From Mycobacterium ahvazicum (GTDB lineage: Bacteria; Actinomycetota; Actinomycetes; Mycobacteriales; Mycobacteriaceae): a stretch of DNA of 64,000 nt. The stretch covers positions 1,124,629-1,188,628 of the forward strand of contig NZ_FXEG02000005.1 of NCBI RefSeq assembly GCF_900176255.2, in the 5' to 3' direction. This document shows positions 33,079 through 41,897 of the stretch, piece after piece. Within the stretch, counting starts at the first letter, position 1. Every line of letters begins with the position of its first letter. Position numbers and translations under genes: made by a program. The notes under the pieces were generated by a model. The model was not told the origin of the DNA. It ran no database searches and was given only the letters and a program-made list of their open reading frames with translations.

Positions 33079-34872
33079 ATGAGCGACTACGACGTTGAGG
33101 CCGTGGACCGGCTGCCCTTCTGGACCGAGGAAAAGTCGCGGCGCTACCAGACGGACAACTACACCGGAGCGGTCGGCCTGAACTGGTACCGCACCGACCC
33201 CACGCTGCAGTTCACGATGGCCTACTATCTGCGGCCGGATGAATTAGCGGTCGTAGAGCCACATTTGACCAGTATCGGTGAACTGATGGGCGGCCCGGTC
33301 GCCCGCTGGGCGGAGGAAACGGACCGCAACCCGCCGCGGCTGGAGCGCTACGACCGGTGGGGACACGACGTCAGCCAGGTCGTCATGCCGACGTCGTTCA
33401 CCCAGTCCAAGCGCGCGGTGCTGGCGGCTCAGCAGGCACTGCGCACCGACGCGCGGGCCGCGAAGGTGAGCTCCGGGCTGGCGCTGTTCGCGTCCAACTA
33501 TCTACTCAACCAGGCCGACATCGGGATGGGCTGCGCGCTGGGCACCGGCGGCGGCATGGTCCAGTCGCTGGTGGCCGCCTACGCGCCGGCCGACGTGGCC
33601 GAGCATGTGCAGGCCAAGTTCGCCTCCGGTGAATGGGCCGGCGAGACCGCGCAGCTGCTGACCGAACGCACCGGCGGCTCCGACCTCGGGATGCTGGAGA
33701 CGACGGCACGGCGCAGCGGTGACTCGTGGTTGCTCAACGGATTCAAGTGGTTTGCGTCCAACTGCGCCGGCGAGGCATTCGTGGTGATGGCCAAGCCGGA
33801 GGGGGCGCCCGACTCCACCCGCGGCATCGCCAACTTCCTGGTGCTGCGCACCCGCCGCGACGGTTCGCGCAACGGCGTGCGGGTGCGCCGGCTCAAGGAC
33901 AAGCTCGGCACCCGCTCGGTGGCGTCCGGCGAGGTCGAGTTCGTCGACGCCGAGGCGTTCCTGTTGTCCGGTGAACCAAGTGGCCCGGATGCCCAGACGG
34001 GCCCCTCCGATGGCAAAGGCCTGAGCCGGATGATGGAGTTGACCAACGCCGCGCGCCTGGGCATCGCCTTGTTCGGGCTGGGCAATGCGCGCCGCGCCCT
34101 GGTCGAGTCGCTGTGCTATGCGCGGCAGCGGCACGCGTTCGGCGGCGCGCTGATCGACAAGCCGTTGATGCGACGCAAACTGGCCGAGTTGATCGTCGAC
34201 GTCGAGGCCGCCCAAGCAATGGTTTTCGACGGCACCGGCGCCGCCAACCATCGCCAGCCGCGCAGCGTGCGCCAGCGCATCGCGGTGCCCGTCACCAAGC
34301 TCAAGGTGTGCCGGCTGGGCATCACGGCGGCCTCGGACGCGATCGAGATCCACGGCGGCAACGGCTACATCGAAACCTGGCCGGTGGCACGGCTTTTGCG
34401 CGACGCACAAGTGAACACGATTTGGGAAGGGCCCGACAATATCCTGTGTCTCGATGTGCGCCGCGGCATCCAGCAGACCCAGGCGCACGAGACGCTGTTG
34501 GCGCGGTTGCACGACGCGGTGTCGGTCTCCGATGACGACGAGACCACCGGGCTGGTGGCGCGCCGCATCGAGGACCTGGATGCCGCGATCACGGCCTGGA
34601 CCAAACTCGACAGCACCGTCGCCGAGGCGCGTCTGTACCCGCTGGCCCAATTCATGGGTGACGTGTACGCGGGCGCGCTGCTGATCGAGCAGGCGGCCTG
34701 GGAGCGGGAGACCCGCGGCGGTGAGCGCAAGGCGCTGGTGGCCCAGCTTTACGCGCAGCGGTATCTGGCCGATCGCGGACCGCTGCGCGGCATCGACGCC
34801 GAGTCGGACGAAGCGCTGGATCGGTTCGACGAGTTGGCGGCCGGCGCGCTGGTCATGCCGAGCGTGAACTGA
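33079..34872 (+). CDS. fadE35: Acyl-CoA dehydrogenase FadE35 (Rv3797 orthologue)
   Basis: The 597-residue flavoprotein belongs to the AidB-like/long acyl-CoA dehydrogenase group. The N-terminal helical region is followed by the FAD-binding middle domain (LLTERTGGSDLGMLETTAR, WFASNCAGEAFVVMAKPEG) and the C-terminal helical domain (YARQRHAFGGALIDKPLMRRKLAEL, AIEIHGGNGYIETWPVARLLRDAQVNTIWEG, partly shown: HGGNGYIETWPVARLLRDA). It should oxidise an acyl-CoA or related substrate, which is not identified. It is conserved next to the accD4-pks13-fadD32 block and converges with accD4. Confidence 0.92.
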   Translation: MSDYDVEAVDRLPFWTEEKSRRYQTDNYTGAVGLNWYRTDPTLQFTMAYYLRPDELAVVEPHLTSIGELMGGPVARWAEETDRNPPRLERYDRWGHDVSQVVMPTSFTQSKRAVLAAQQALRTDARAAKVSSGLALFASNYLLNQADIGMGCALGTGGGMVQSLVAAYAPADVAEHVQAKFASGEWAGETAQLLTERTGGSDLGMLETTARRSGDSWLLNGFKWFASNCAGEAFVVMAKPEGAPDSTRGIANFLVLRTRRDGSRNGVRVRRLKDKLGTRSVASGEVEFVDAEAFLLSGEPSGPDAQTGPSDGKGLSRMMELTNAARLGIALFGLGNARRALVESLCYARQRHAFGGALIDKPLMRRKLAELIVDVEAAQAMVFDGTGAANHRQPRSVRQRIAVPVTKLKVCRLGITAASDAIEIHGGNGYIETWPVARLLRDAQVNTIWEGPDNILCLDVRRGIQQTQAHETLLARLHDAVSVSDDDETTGLVARRIEDLDAAITAWTKLDSTVAEARLYPLAQFMGDVYAGALLIEQAAWERETRGGERKALVAQLYAQRYLADRGPLRGIDAESDEALDRFDELAAGALVMPSVN

Positions 34873-34875
34873 GCG

Positions 34876-34890
34876 ACGCCGAAACGGCGT
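34876..34890. terminator. Possible bidirectional terminator between fadE35 and accD4
   Basis: ACGCCG-AAA-CGGCGT is a perfect 6-bp stem with a 3-nt loop, 4 bp after the fadE35 stop and 34 bp after the accD4 stop. There is no T-tract; hairpins without a U tail are common in mycobacteria. Confidence 0.45.
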
Positions 34891-34923
34891 GTCGCGTCGT
34901 AAGACTCACACTCGGCGTGGTGG

Positions 34924-36504
34924 CTAGAGCGGAAGCAGACTGTGCTTTCGTCCGACGCGGAACCAGATCTGCTTGTCTCGCAACAGATGGAGCGACTTAC
35001 GGATCAACAGCCGGGTCTGGTGCGGATCGATGACCGCATCGATGAAGCCGCGCTCGGCCGCCGTCCACGGGATCGCCATGTTGAGGTTGTAGCCCTCGAT
35101 GAAGTCCTTCTTGATCTGCTGGGCTTCGGGCGTCGTCGGGTCGGGGAACCGCTTCATCAGCAGCTGGGCAGCGCCCTCGGCGCCGATCACCGCGATGCGC
35201 GCGGTGGGCCAGGCGAAGTTGAAGTCGGCAGTCAGCTGCCGGGATCCCATCACGGCATAGGCGCCGCCGTAGGACTTGCGGATCGTGATCGTGACCTTTG
35301 GTACGTCGGCCTCCACGACCGCGGACAGGAACCGGCCGCCGCGTTTGATGATGCCGTTGCGCTCCTGCTCGGCCCCCGGCAGGAAGCCGGGAGTGTCCAC
35401 GACGAAGATGAGCGGGAGCTCGAAGATGTCGCAGAACCGGATGAAACGTGTTGCCTTGTCCGAGGCTTCGTTGTCGATCGACCCGGCCAGGAACATGGGC
35501 TGGTTGGCGATCACTCCGACCGGACGCCCGTCGACCCGGGCGAACGCGGTGATGATCGCGGGCCCCTGCTGCGAGGCGACTTCGAGAACATCGCCGTCGT
35601 CGAAGATCCGTAGCAGAATCTCGTGCATGTCGTACGCCGCGTTGTCGGAGTCCGGGATGATCGCGTCGAGTTCCAGATCGGTCGGGGTGATCTCGGGCTC
35701 CAGCCCGGGATTGACGACCGGCGGTTTGTCGAAGATGTTGGACGGCAGGAATGACAGGAAGTCGCGGACGTACTGAAACGCCTCGGCCTCGGTGTCGACC
35801 ACGTGATGAATGTTGCCGTAGCGGGCCTGGACATCGGCGCCACCGAGCTCGTCGAGCGTGATCTCCTCGCCGGTGACTTCCTTGATCACGTCGGGCCCGG
35901 TGACGAAGAAGTAGCCCTGGTCGCGCACCGCGACGAGGAGATCGTCCTGGATGGGCGAATACACCGCTCCCCCGGCGCATTTGCCGAAGATGAGGGAGAT
36001 CTGGGGCACCACTCCGGACAACGCTTCGTGACGGCGGCCCAGCTCGGCGTACCACGCCAGCGAGGTGACCGCGTCCTGGATGCGGGCACCACCGGAGTCC
36101 TGGATGCCGATGATGGGGCAGCCGACCATCGCGCACCACTCCATCAGCCGGGCCACCTTGCGGCCGAACATCTCGCCGACGGTGCCCTGGAAGACGGTCT
36201 GGTCGTGAGAGAACACCCCGACCGGGCGCCCGTCGATCATGGCGTGGCCGGTGATGCAGCCGTCGCCGTAGAGCGCGTTGGGGTCGTTCGGGGTCTTGGC
36301 CAGCGCCCCGACTTCCAGGAAGGTGCCCGGGTCGACCAGTGCGTGGATGCGGGACCGGGCGCTGGGGATGCCCTTCGCGTCGCGCTTGGCGGCGGCCTTC
36401 TCGCCGCCGGGCTCCTTGGCCAGTTCCAGACGAGTGTTGAGCTCGGCTAGCTTCTCGGCCGTGGTGTGGACGACAGGAGCCGGCCCAGGCGCTACATCCG
36501 TCAC
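34924..36504 (-). CDS. accD4: Acyl-CoA carboxylase carboxyltransferase subunit AccD4 (Rv3799c)
   Basis: AccD4 is the beta subunit of the acyl-CoA carboxylase (with AccA3 and AccD5/AccE) that carboxylates the C24-C26 alpha-chain acyl-CoA before Pks13 condenses it into a mycolate. The 526-residue protein has both crotonase-like carboxyltransferase halves: GHAMIDGRPVGVFSHDQTVFQGT and GGARIQDAVTSLAWYAEL in the N half, VVDTPGFLPGAEQERNGII and KSYGGAYAVMGSR in the C half. It ends LRVGRKHSLLPL-like (WFRVGRKHSLLPL). It lies 21 bp downstream of pks13 in the fadD32-pks13-accD4 operon. Confidence 0.95.
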   Translation of the reverse strand: MTDVAPGPAPVVHTTAEKLAELNTRLELAKEPGGEKAAAKRDAKGIPSARSRIHALVDPGTFLEVGALAKTPNDPNALYGDGCITGHAMIDGRPVGVFSHDQTVFQGTVGEMFGRKVARLMEWCAMVGCPIIGIQDSGGARIQDAVTSLAWYAELGRRHEALSGVVPQISLIFGKCAGGAVYSPIQDDLLVAVRDQGYFFVTGPDVIKEVTGEEITLDELGGADVQARYGNIHHVVDTEAEAFQYVRDFLSFLPSNIFDKPPVVNPGLEPEITPTDLELDAIIPDSDNAAYDMHEILLRIFDDGDVLEVASQQGPAIITAFARVDGRPVGVIANQPMFLAGSIDNEASDKATRFIRFCDIFELPLIFVVDTPGFLPGAEQERNGIIKRGGRFLSAVVEADVPKVTITIRKSYGGAYAVMGSRQLTADFNFAWPTARIAVIGAEGAAQLLMKRFPDPTTPEAQQIKKDFIEGYNLNMAIPWTAAERGFIDAVIDPHQTRLLIRKSLHLLRDKQIWFRVGRKHSLLPL

Positions 36505-36525
36505 TACTTGCCTACCTATCTAGTT

Positions 36526-39500
36526 CTAACTCGTCCGGCTCGTGGAATTTGCCTCGACCTTGTTCAGCGCCTGGGTCATATGCGCACCGACCTTGGCGAT
36601 GATCGGCTCGTCGATGGCCTGGATGTGCTCGCCACCGATCGGCACGACCTCAAGGTCGGCGACATACTCGCCCCAACCGCCATCCGGCTGCCGAACGGCG
36701 TATCGCGGCTCGAACATGATCGCGTCGTCATGGTAGCGATCGGCCATATAGAGGGTCACATGCCCGTCGTAAGGCTGGATCTCGGCGGTGTCGATGGCCC
36801 GGTTGTCCAGGTACGACGTGCGCTGGTGCTCGATGATCCCGGCCGGGATCTGCACCCCGCTCTGGCTGACGGCCTCCAGCACGAACCGGATCTGACCCTC
36901 GTCGTCGAGCTCCTCGAGCTGCTCGTACGGGATCGCGGGGATGGTGACCTGGAAGGTCTTCTCGGCGAAGCGGGCGTAGCGGTCCCAGCGAGCGCGGACC
37001 TCTTCCTTGGTCTGCGGGACGTCTTCGCCGGCGCGCACCGCGTCGATCAGGCCCACCCAGGCGACGTCCTTGCCCATCTTCTTGAGTCCGATCGCGCAGG
37101 CGTAGGCCAGCACCCCGCCCAGCGACCAGCCGGCCAGGATGTAGGGCCCGTCGCCCTGCATCTCGATCAGCTTCGGAACGTATTGCGCCGCACGTTCTTC
37201 GATCGTGCCCTCGACGCGCTCCAGCCCGTACATCGGAGTGTCCGCGGGCAACCGGTTGAGCAGCGGCTCGTACACTACCGTCGATCCGCCGGCGGGGTGG
37301 AAGACGAACACCGGTGGCTTGGTCGAGCCCTCGACCGGCGCCCGCAGCGTGCGCACGAACCCGTCGACGGTGCCGGCCTCCAGGTACTGGCGCACCTTCT
37401 CGGCCAGCGCCTCGATGTTCTCTGAGCTCACCACGTCCTCGGCGGTGATCGGCCCTTCGGCGCGCTCGGAAAGCCGTTCGGCCAGCTTGGCGGCACTGGC
37501 GTCGTCCAGCTTGGGCAGCGGGTTGAAGATGCCGCCCGGGGACTTGCCGGTGACGATCGCCCAAGTGGCGAACGTGACCCGCTCGGCGGCATCGCGCGGC
37601 GGCACATCGGAGTTCAGCGCCTTGGCGACCGCTTCGGAGTTGAGCGCTTCGGCCGCTCCGGCCAGGTTCGGCTTGGCGCCGTTGCCCGCCGGGCCGGACG
37701 GATCGGTCGGCGGCGGCGGAATCGCCACATCCGACGGCGGTGCAGCCGGCTGGGTCTGCGGCTCAGCCTGCGGATCCGGCGCGGGAGCGGTCAGCGATTC
37801 CGGCGTTGCGCCGCTGAGCAACCCGGCCTGCACCCGGGCGATCTCCTCGGCCGTCTGGGTCTTTTGGTGCTCGTGCAGCTGCTCGACCTCGTCGCGGTGC
37901 TCGATCGCGTACTCGATCAGCTTCTCGACGTTGTAGAGGTTGGCGTCACGCACCGCCGTCAATTGGATTGGCGGCAGGTCGAAGTCGTATTCGACGCGGT
38001 TCTTGATCCGCACCGCCATCAACGAGTCCAGCCCCAGCTCGATCAGCGGGACCTCCCACGGCAGGTCCTCGGGCTCGTAACCCATCGCGGCGCCGACGAT
38101 CGCGCCCAGGCGATCGGCGATGGTCTCACCGGAATCCGGTGACCACTTGACGAAGTCGGACGGCATGTAGCGGTTGGTCAGGCTGTCCGACAACGTTTCC
38201 GCGTCGACGTCCTCTTCGACGGGCCCCGCGACCGGTGCTTGCGTCGATCCCGCTTCGGCCACGGGTGCAATCGCGGCACCCGCGCCCACCGCGGTGGGCA
38301 ATGCGCCCACGGCCGCACCCGCCCGCGCGACCAGCGCGTCGTAGACCAACGTGAACGACTCGTCGATGCGGGCATGCACCTGCACCGAGGCGCCGCCGGG
38401 ATGCCGCGTCATCGTCGTCACCAGCCGGGCACCCTCGCCCGGCACCGCGCGCTGCTCGGCCGCCGTCATCTGCGCGTCCGGAATCACCTGAGCCGCAGCG
38501 GCTCTCACCAACGCGGCCAGGTCTGCCGTCTCGCCCCGGGGTGCAAACTCCCACACGTGGCGGCCATCCGGCAATGCGACGTGCGTGCCGGGCATGATGA
38601 TCGAGCCGTCGCCGCTGAAGTGCGCGTCCAGCCAGTGCTCTTTGCGCTTGAACCGGGTCGGCGGAATGTTGGCGTAGTCCCAGGGCCCCTTGGCGGGGGT
38701 GAACATCGTCCGGATGTCCAGGTCGTGTCCGTAGACGTAGAGCTGCGCCAGGGTCGACGTGATCGACTCGACCTCGTCCTGCTTACGGGCCAGCGTCGGG
38801 ATCAGCTGGGCGTCATGCAATCCGGCCGACGCCGTGGTCAGACCCACCTGCATCAGCGCCACCGGGTTGGGCGCCAACTCCAGGAACGTGGTGTGCCCGC
38901 TGTCGACGGCGTTGCGGATGCCGTGGGTGAAGTAGACGCTGTGCCGCAGCCCCTTCTTCCAGTAGTCGACGTCGTGGATCGGCTCCGAGCCGGGCTTGAC
39001 GTAGCTGCCCTCGTGCACGGTCGAGTAGATCCCGGCCGTGGGGCTCATCGGCTTGATGCCCTGCAGCTCCGCGGCCAGCTCGCCGAGCAGCGGGTCCATC
39101 TGCGAGGTGTGGCTGGCGCCCTTGGTCTGGAACTTGCGGGCGAACTTGCCCTCGGATTCCGCGCGGGCGATGATCGCGTCCACCTGCTCGGGCGGTCCGC
39201 CGATGACGGTCTGGGACGGCGCGGCGTAGACGCACACCTCCAGGTCCGGAAAGTCGGAGAACACCGTCTTGATCTCGTCGGCGGAGTACTCCACCAGCGC
39301 CATCAGCCGGATGAACTCGCCGAACAGCATCGACTCGCCCTCGCCCATCAGGTGCGAGCGCGAGCAGATCGCCCGGGTCGCATCGCGCAGCGACAAGCCG
39401 CCGGCGAAGTAGGCCGAGGCGGCCTCACCCAGCGACTGTCCCACTACCGCAGCGGGTTTGGCACCGTGATGCTTGAGCAGCTCACCGAGCGCGATCTGGA

Positions 39501-41886
39501 TCGCGAAGATGGTGACCTGCGTGGTCTCGATGCCGTAGTCCTGCGAGTCGTCCAGGATCAACTCGAGCACCGAGTAGCCCAGCTCGTCCTGCACCAGGGC
39601 GTCGACCTTCTCGATCCACTCGGCGAACACCGGGTTGCGCAGGTACAGGTTCTTGCCCATCTTGCGGTGCTGCGCACCGAATCCGGCGAGCACCCACACC
39701 GGGCCGTTGGTCACCGGACCGTCCACACTGAACACGTTGGGCCGTTGCTTGCCCTCGGCGACCGCGCGCAAGCCCTTGATGGCTTCCTCGTGGTCGTGGG
39801 CCAGCACCACCGCCCGCGAGCGGCCGTGGTTGCGCCGCGACAGCGATCGGCCGATCGACTCCAGCGAAACCGCCTGCCCCTCGGGGCTTTCCATCCAGTC
39901 CGCCAGTTCGGCCGCGGCGGCCTTCTTGCGGGAGGTCAAAAACGCCGACACCGCAAGCGGAATCAATGGCTTGGTGGGCTCTGACTCCTGTTGGGCCGCA
40001 AGCTCTTCCAGCGCAGCCGCTTTGAGCTCCAACGCCTCGTCGGTGACGCCCGGCAGCTCGGGCTCGAAATCCGGGATCTCATACTCGTCGGTGATGATGT
40101 TGCCGAAGTCGTCGAACCGCAGCGAGTGCGATTCCAGCGTGGGCGCCTCGGTCGGGTCGGCGCCGGGCGCGGCCGGCGCGATGACCTGGGCCGGGGCCTC
40201 GGGCTCTTTGAGGTCGCGGGGCAACAGCTCGCGAACCACCACATGCGAGTTGGCGCCACCGAAGCCGAAGCTCGACACCCCGGCCAGCGCGTAGCCGCCG
40301 TAGCGCGGCCAATCGGTCGCGCTGTCAACGAATTTCAGGTGGGTGCCCTCGAAGTCGATGTAAGGACTCGGCCCGGCGAAGTTGATCGACGGCGGCAGCT
40401 TGTTGTGCTGCAACGACAACACGACCTTGGCCAGACTGGCCGCGCCGGCGGCCGACTCCAGGTGTCCCACATTGGTTTTGATCGCGCCCAGCAGCGCGGG
40501 GCGGTCGGCGCTCCGGCCTCGGCCGACCACCCGGCCCAATGCTTCGGCCTCGATCGGGTCACCCAGGACGGTGCCGGTGCCGTGCGCCTCGATGTAGTCG
40601 ACGTTGCGCGGATCGATCCCGGCGTCCTTGTACGCCCGGCGCAGCACCTCGGCCTGGGCATCCTGGTTGGGGGCGATCAGGCCGTTGGACCTGCCGTCGT
40701 GGTTGACCGCGCTGCCGGCGATCACGGCCAGGATCTGGTCGCCGTCGCGACGGGCGTCGGCGACCCGCTTGAGCACGAACATGCCGCCACCCTCGGAGCG
40801 GGTGTATCCGTCGGCGTCGGCGGAGAACGACTTGATCCGGCCATCGGGAGACAACACCGCGCCGATCTCGTCGAAACCAAGCGTCGCCAGCGGGGTGAGC
40901 AGCGCGTTGACCCCACCGGCCAGCGCCACGTCGCATTCGCCGTTGCGCAGCGCCTGCACCGCCTGATGCGTGGCCACCAGCGAGCTCGAGCAGGCGGTGT
41001 CCAGCGCGACCGAGGGGCCGCGGAAGTCGTAGAAGTAGGACACCCGGTTGGCGATGATCGAGTTCGCGGTACCGGTGATCGCGTACGGGTGCGCGACCGT
41101 CGGGTCAGACACCGCCAGGAACTGGTAGTCGTGGTTGGAGAAACCGACATACACGCCGACGGCCTCGCCGCGCAGGCTGGACGCCGGGATGCGGGCGTGC
41201 TCGAGGGCCTCCCAGGTCAGCTCGAGCGCCAGCCGCTGCTGGGGGTCGATGTTGTCGGCCTCGGTCTTGGCGATGGCGAAGAACTCGGAGTCGAATCCCT
41301 TGACGTCCTTGAGGTAACCGCCGCGGGTGCGGGCCTTGGCGACCAGCGCGGCGATACGCGGCTCTTCGAGGAACTCCGACCAGCGGCCCTCGGGCAGATC
41401 GGTGATCGCGTCGCGGCCCTCCATCAGGGCCTGCCAGGTTTCCTCGGGGCTGTTCATGTCGCCGGGAAGCCGAGTGGACAGCCCGACGATCGCGATGTCG
41501 ACGCGTTCGGCCGGCCCGGTGCGGGTCCAGTCGACTTCGCCGGCGTCGTCGGGGCGTTCGGGCTCGCCTTCGATGATGCGGGTGGCCAGCGACTCGATGG
41601 TCGGATGCTGGAAGGCCACCGCGACCGACAGCGTGACACCGGTCATGTCCTCGATGTCGGCGGCCATTGCCACCGCGTCGCGCGAGGACAGGCCCAGTTC
41701 CACCATCGGGATCGACTCGTCGATCGCGTCGGGTGACTGCCCGACGGCCCGGCCCACCCAGTTACGCAGCCATTCGCGCATCTCGGGGACCGTTAAATCA
41801 GTCCTCTTGGCGGGCGCGTTCCCGCCAGGACCGTCGGCGGCCGCCTGGTCGGAGTTGTCGGGCAGGTCAGGTTCGGTGTCAGCCAT
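36526..41886 (-). CDS. pks13: Polyketide synthase Pks13, mycolic acid condensase (Rv3800c)
   Basis: Pks13 performs the final Claisen condensation of two activated fatty acids to the mycolic beta-ketoester and transfers it to trehalose. The 1786 residues carry the expected ACP-KS-AT-ACP-TE order. Key residues from codon positions: phosphopantetheine Ser68 (ELGLSSRDAV) in the N-ACP, KS Cys299 (DTACSSSLVA), AT Ser818 (VGQSLGEAAS), Ser1288 (LGLDSLMAV) in the C-ACP and thioesterase Ser1588 (GWSLGGVLAY). It is about 50 residues longer than the M. tuberculosis protein (1733), mostly in the Pro/Ala-rich linker between the second ACP and TE. Eleven bp separate it from fadD32. Confidence 0.97.
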   Translation of the reverse strand: MADTEPDLPDNSDQAAADGPGGNAPAKRTDLTVPEMREWLRNWVGRAVGQSPDAIDESIPMVELGLSSRDAVAMAADIEDMTGVTLSVAVAFQHPTIESLATRIIEGEPERPDDAGEVDWTRTGPAERVDIAIVGLSTRLPGDMNSPEETWQALMEGRDAITDLPEGRWSEFLEEPRIAALVAKARTRGGYLKDVKGFDSEFFAIAKTEADNIDPQQRLALELTWEALEHARIPASSLRGEAVGVYVGFSNHDYQFLAVSDPTVAHPYAITGTANSIIANRVSYFYDFRGPSVALDTACSSSLVATHQAVQALRNGECDVALAGGVNALLTPLATLGFDEIGAVLSPDGRIKSFSADADGYTRSEGGGMFVLKRVADARRDGDQILAVIAGSAVNHDGRSNGLIAPNQDAQAEVLRRAYKDAGIDPRNVDYIEAHGTGTVLGDPIEAEALGRVVGRGRSADRPALLGAIKTNVGHLESAAGAASLAKVVLSLQHNKLPPSINFAGPSPYIDFEGTHLKFVDSATDWPRYGGYALAGVSSFGFGGANSHVVVRELLPRDLKEPEAPAQVIAPAAPGADPTEAPTLESHSLRFDDFGNIITDEYEIPDFEPELPGVTDEALELKAAALEELAAQQESEPTKPLIPLAVSAFLTSRKKAAAAELADWMESPEGQAVSLESIGRSLSRRNHGRSRAVVLAHDHEEAIKGLRAVAEGKQRPNVFSVDGPVTNGPVWVLAGFGAQHRKMGKNLYLRNPVFAEWIEKVDALVQDELGYSVLELILDDSQDYGIETTQVTIFAIQIALGELLKHHGAKPAAVVGQSLGEAASAYFAGGLSLRDATRAICSRSHLMGEGESMLFGEFIRLMALVEYSADEIKTVFSDFPDLEVCVYAAPSQTVIGGPPEQVDAIIARAESEGKFARKFQTKGASHTSQMDPLLGELAAELQGIKPMSPTAGIYSTVHEGSYVKPGSEPIHDVDYWKKGLRHSVYFTHGIRNAVDSGHTTFLELAPNPVALMQVGLTTASAGLHDAQLIPTLARKQDEVESITSTLAQLYVYGHDLDIRTMFTPAKGPWDYANIPPTRFKRKEHWLDAHFSGDGSIIMPGTHVALPDGRHVWEFAPRGETADLAALVRAAAAQVIPDAQMTAAEQRAVPGEGARLVTTMTRHPGGASVQVHARIDESFTLVYDALVARAGAAVGALPTAVGAGAAIAPVAEAGSTQAPVAGPVEEDVDAETLSDSLTNRYMPSDFVKWSPDSGETIADRLGAIVGAAMGYEPEDLPWEVPLIELGLDSLMAVRIKNRVEYDFDLPPIQLTAVRDANLYNVEKLIEYAIEHRDEVEQLHEHQKTQTAEEIARVQAGLLSGATPESLTAPAPDPQAEPQTQPAAPPSDVAIPPPPTDPSGPAGNGAKPNLAGAAEALNSEAVAKALNSDVPPRDAAERVTFATWAIVTGKSPGGIFNPLPKLDDASAAKLAERLSERAEGPITAEDVVSSENIEALAEKVRQYLEAGTVDGFVRTLRAPVEGSTKPPVFVFHPAGGSTVVYEPLLNRLPADTPMYGLERVEGTIEERAAQYVPKLIEMQGDGPYILAGWSLGGVLAYACAIGLKKMGKDVAWVGLIDAVRAGEDVPQTKEEVRARWDRYARFAEKTFQVTIPAIPYEQLEELDDEGQIRFVLEAVSQSGVQIPAGIIEHQRTSYLDNRAIDTAEIQPYDGHVTLYMADRYHDDAIMFEPRYAVRQPDGGWGEYVADLEVVPIGGEHIQAIDEPIIAKVGAHMTQALNKVEANSTSRTS

Positions 41887-41897
41887 GGTTCCTGATT

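Noticed and set aside
38239..41736. Plus-strand open frames opposite pks13
   Set aside because: Antisense shadows; all pks13 catalytic motifs are on the minus strand.
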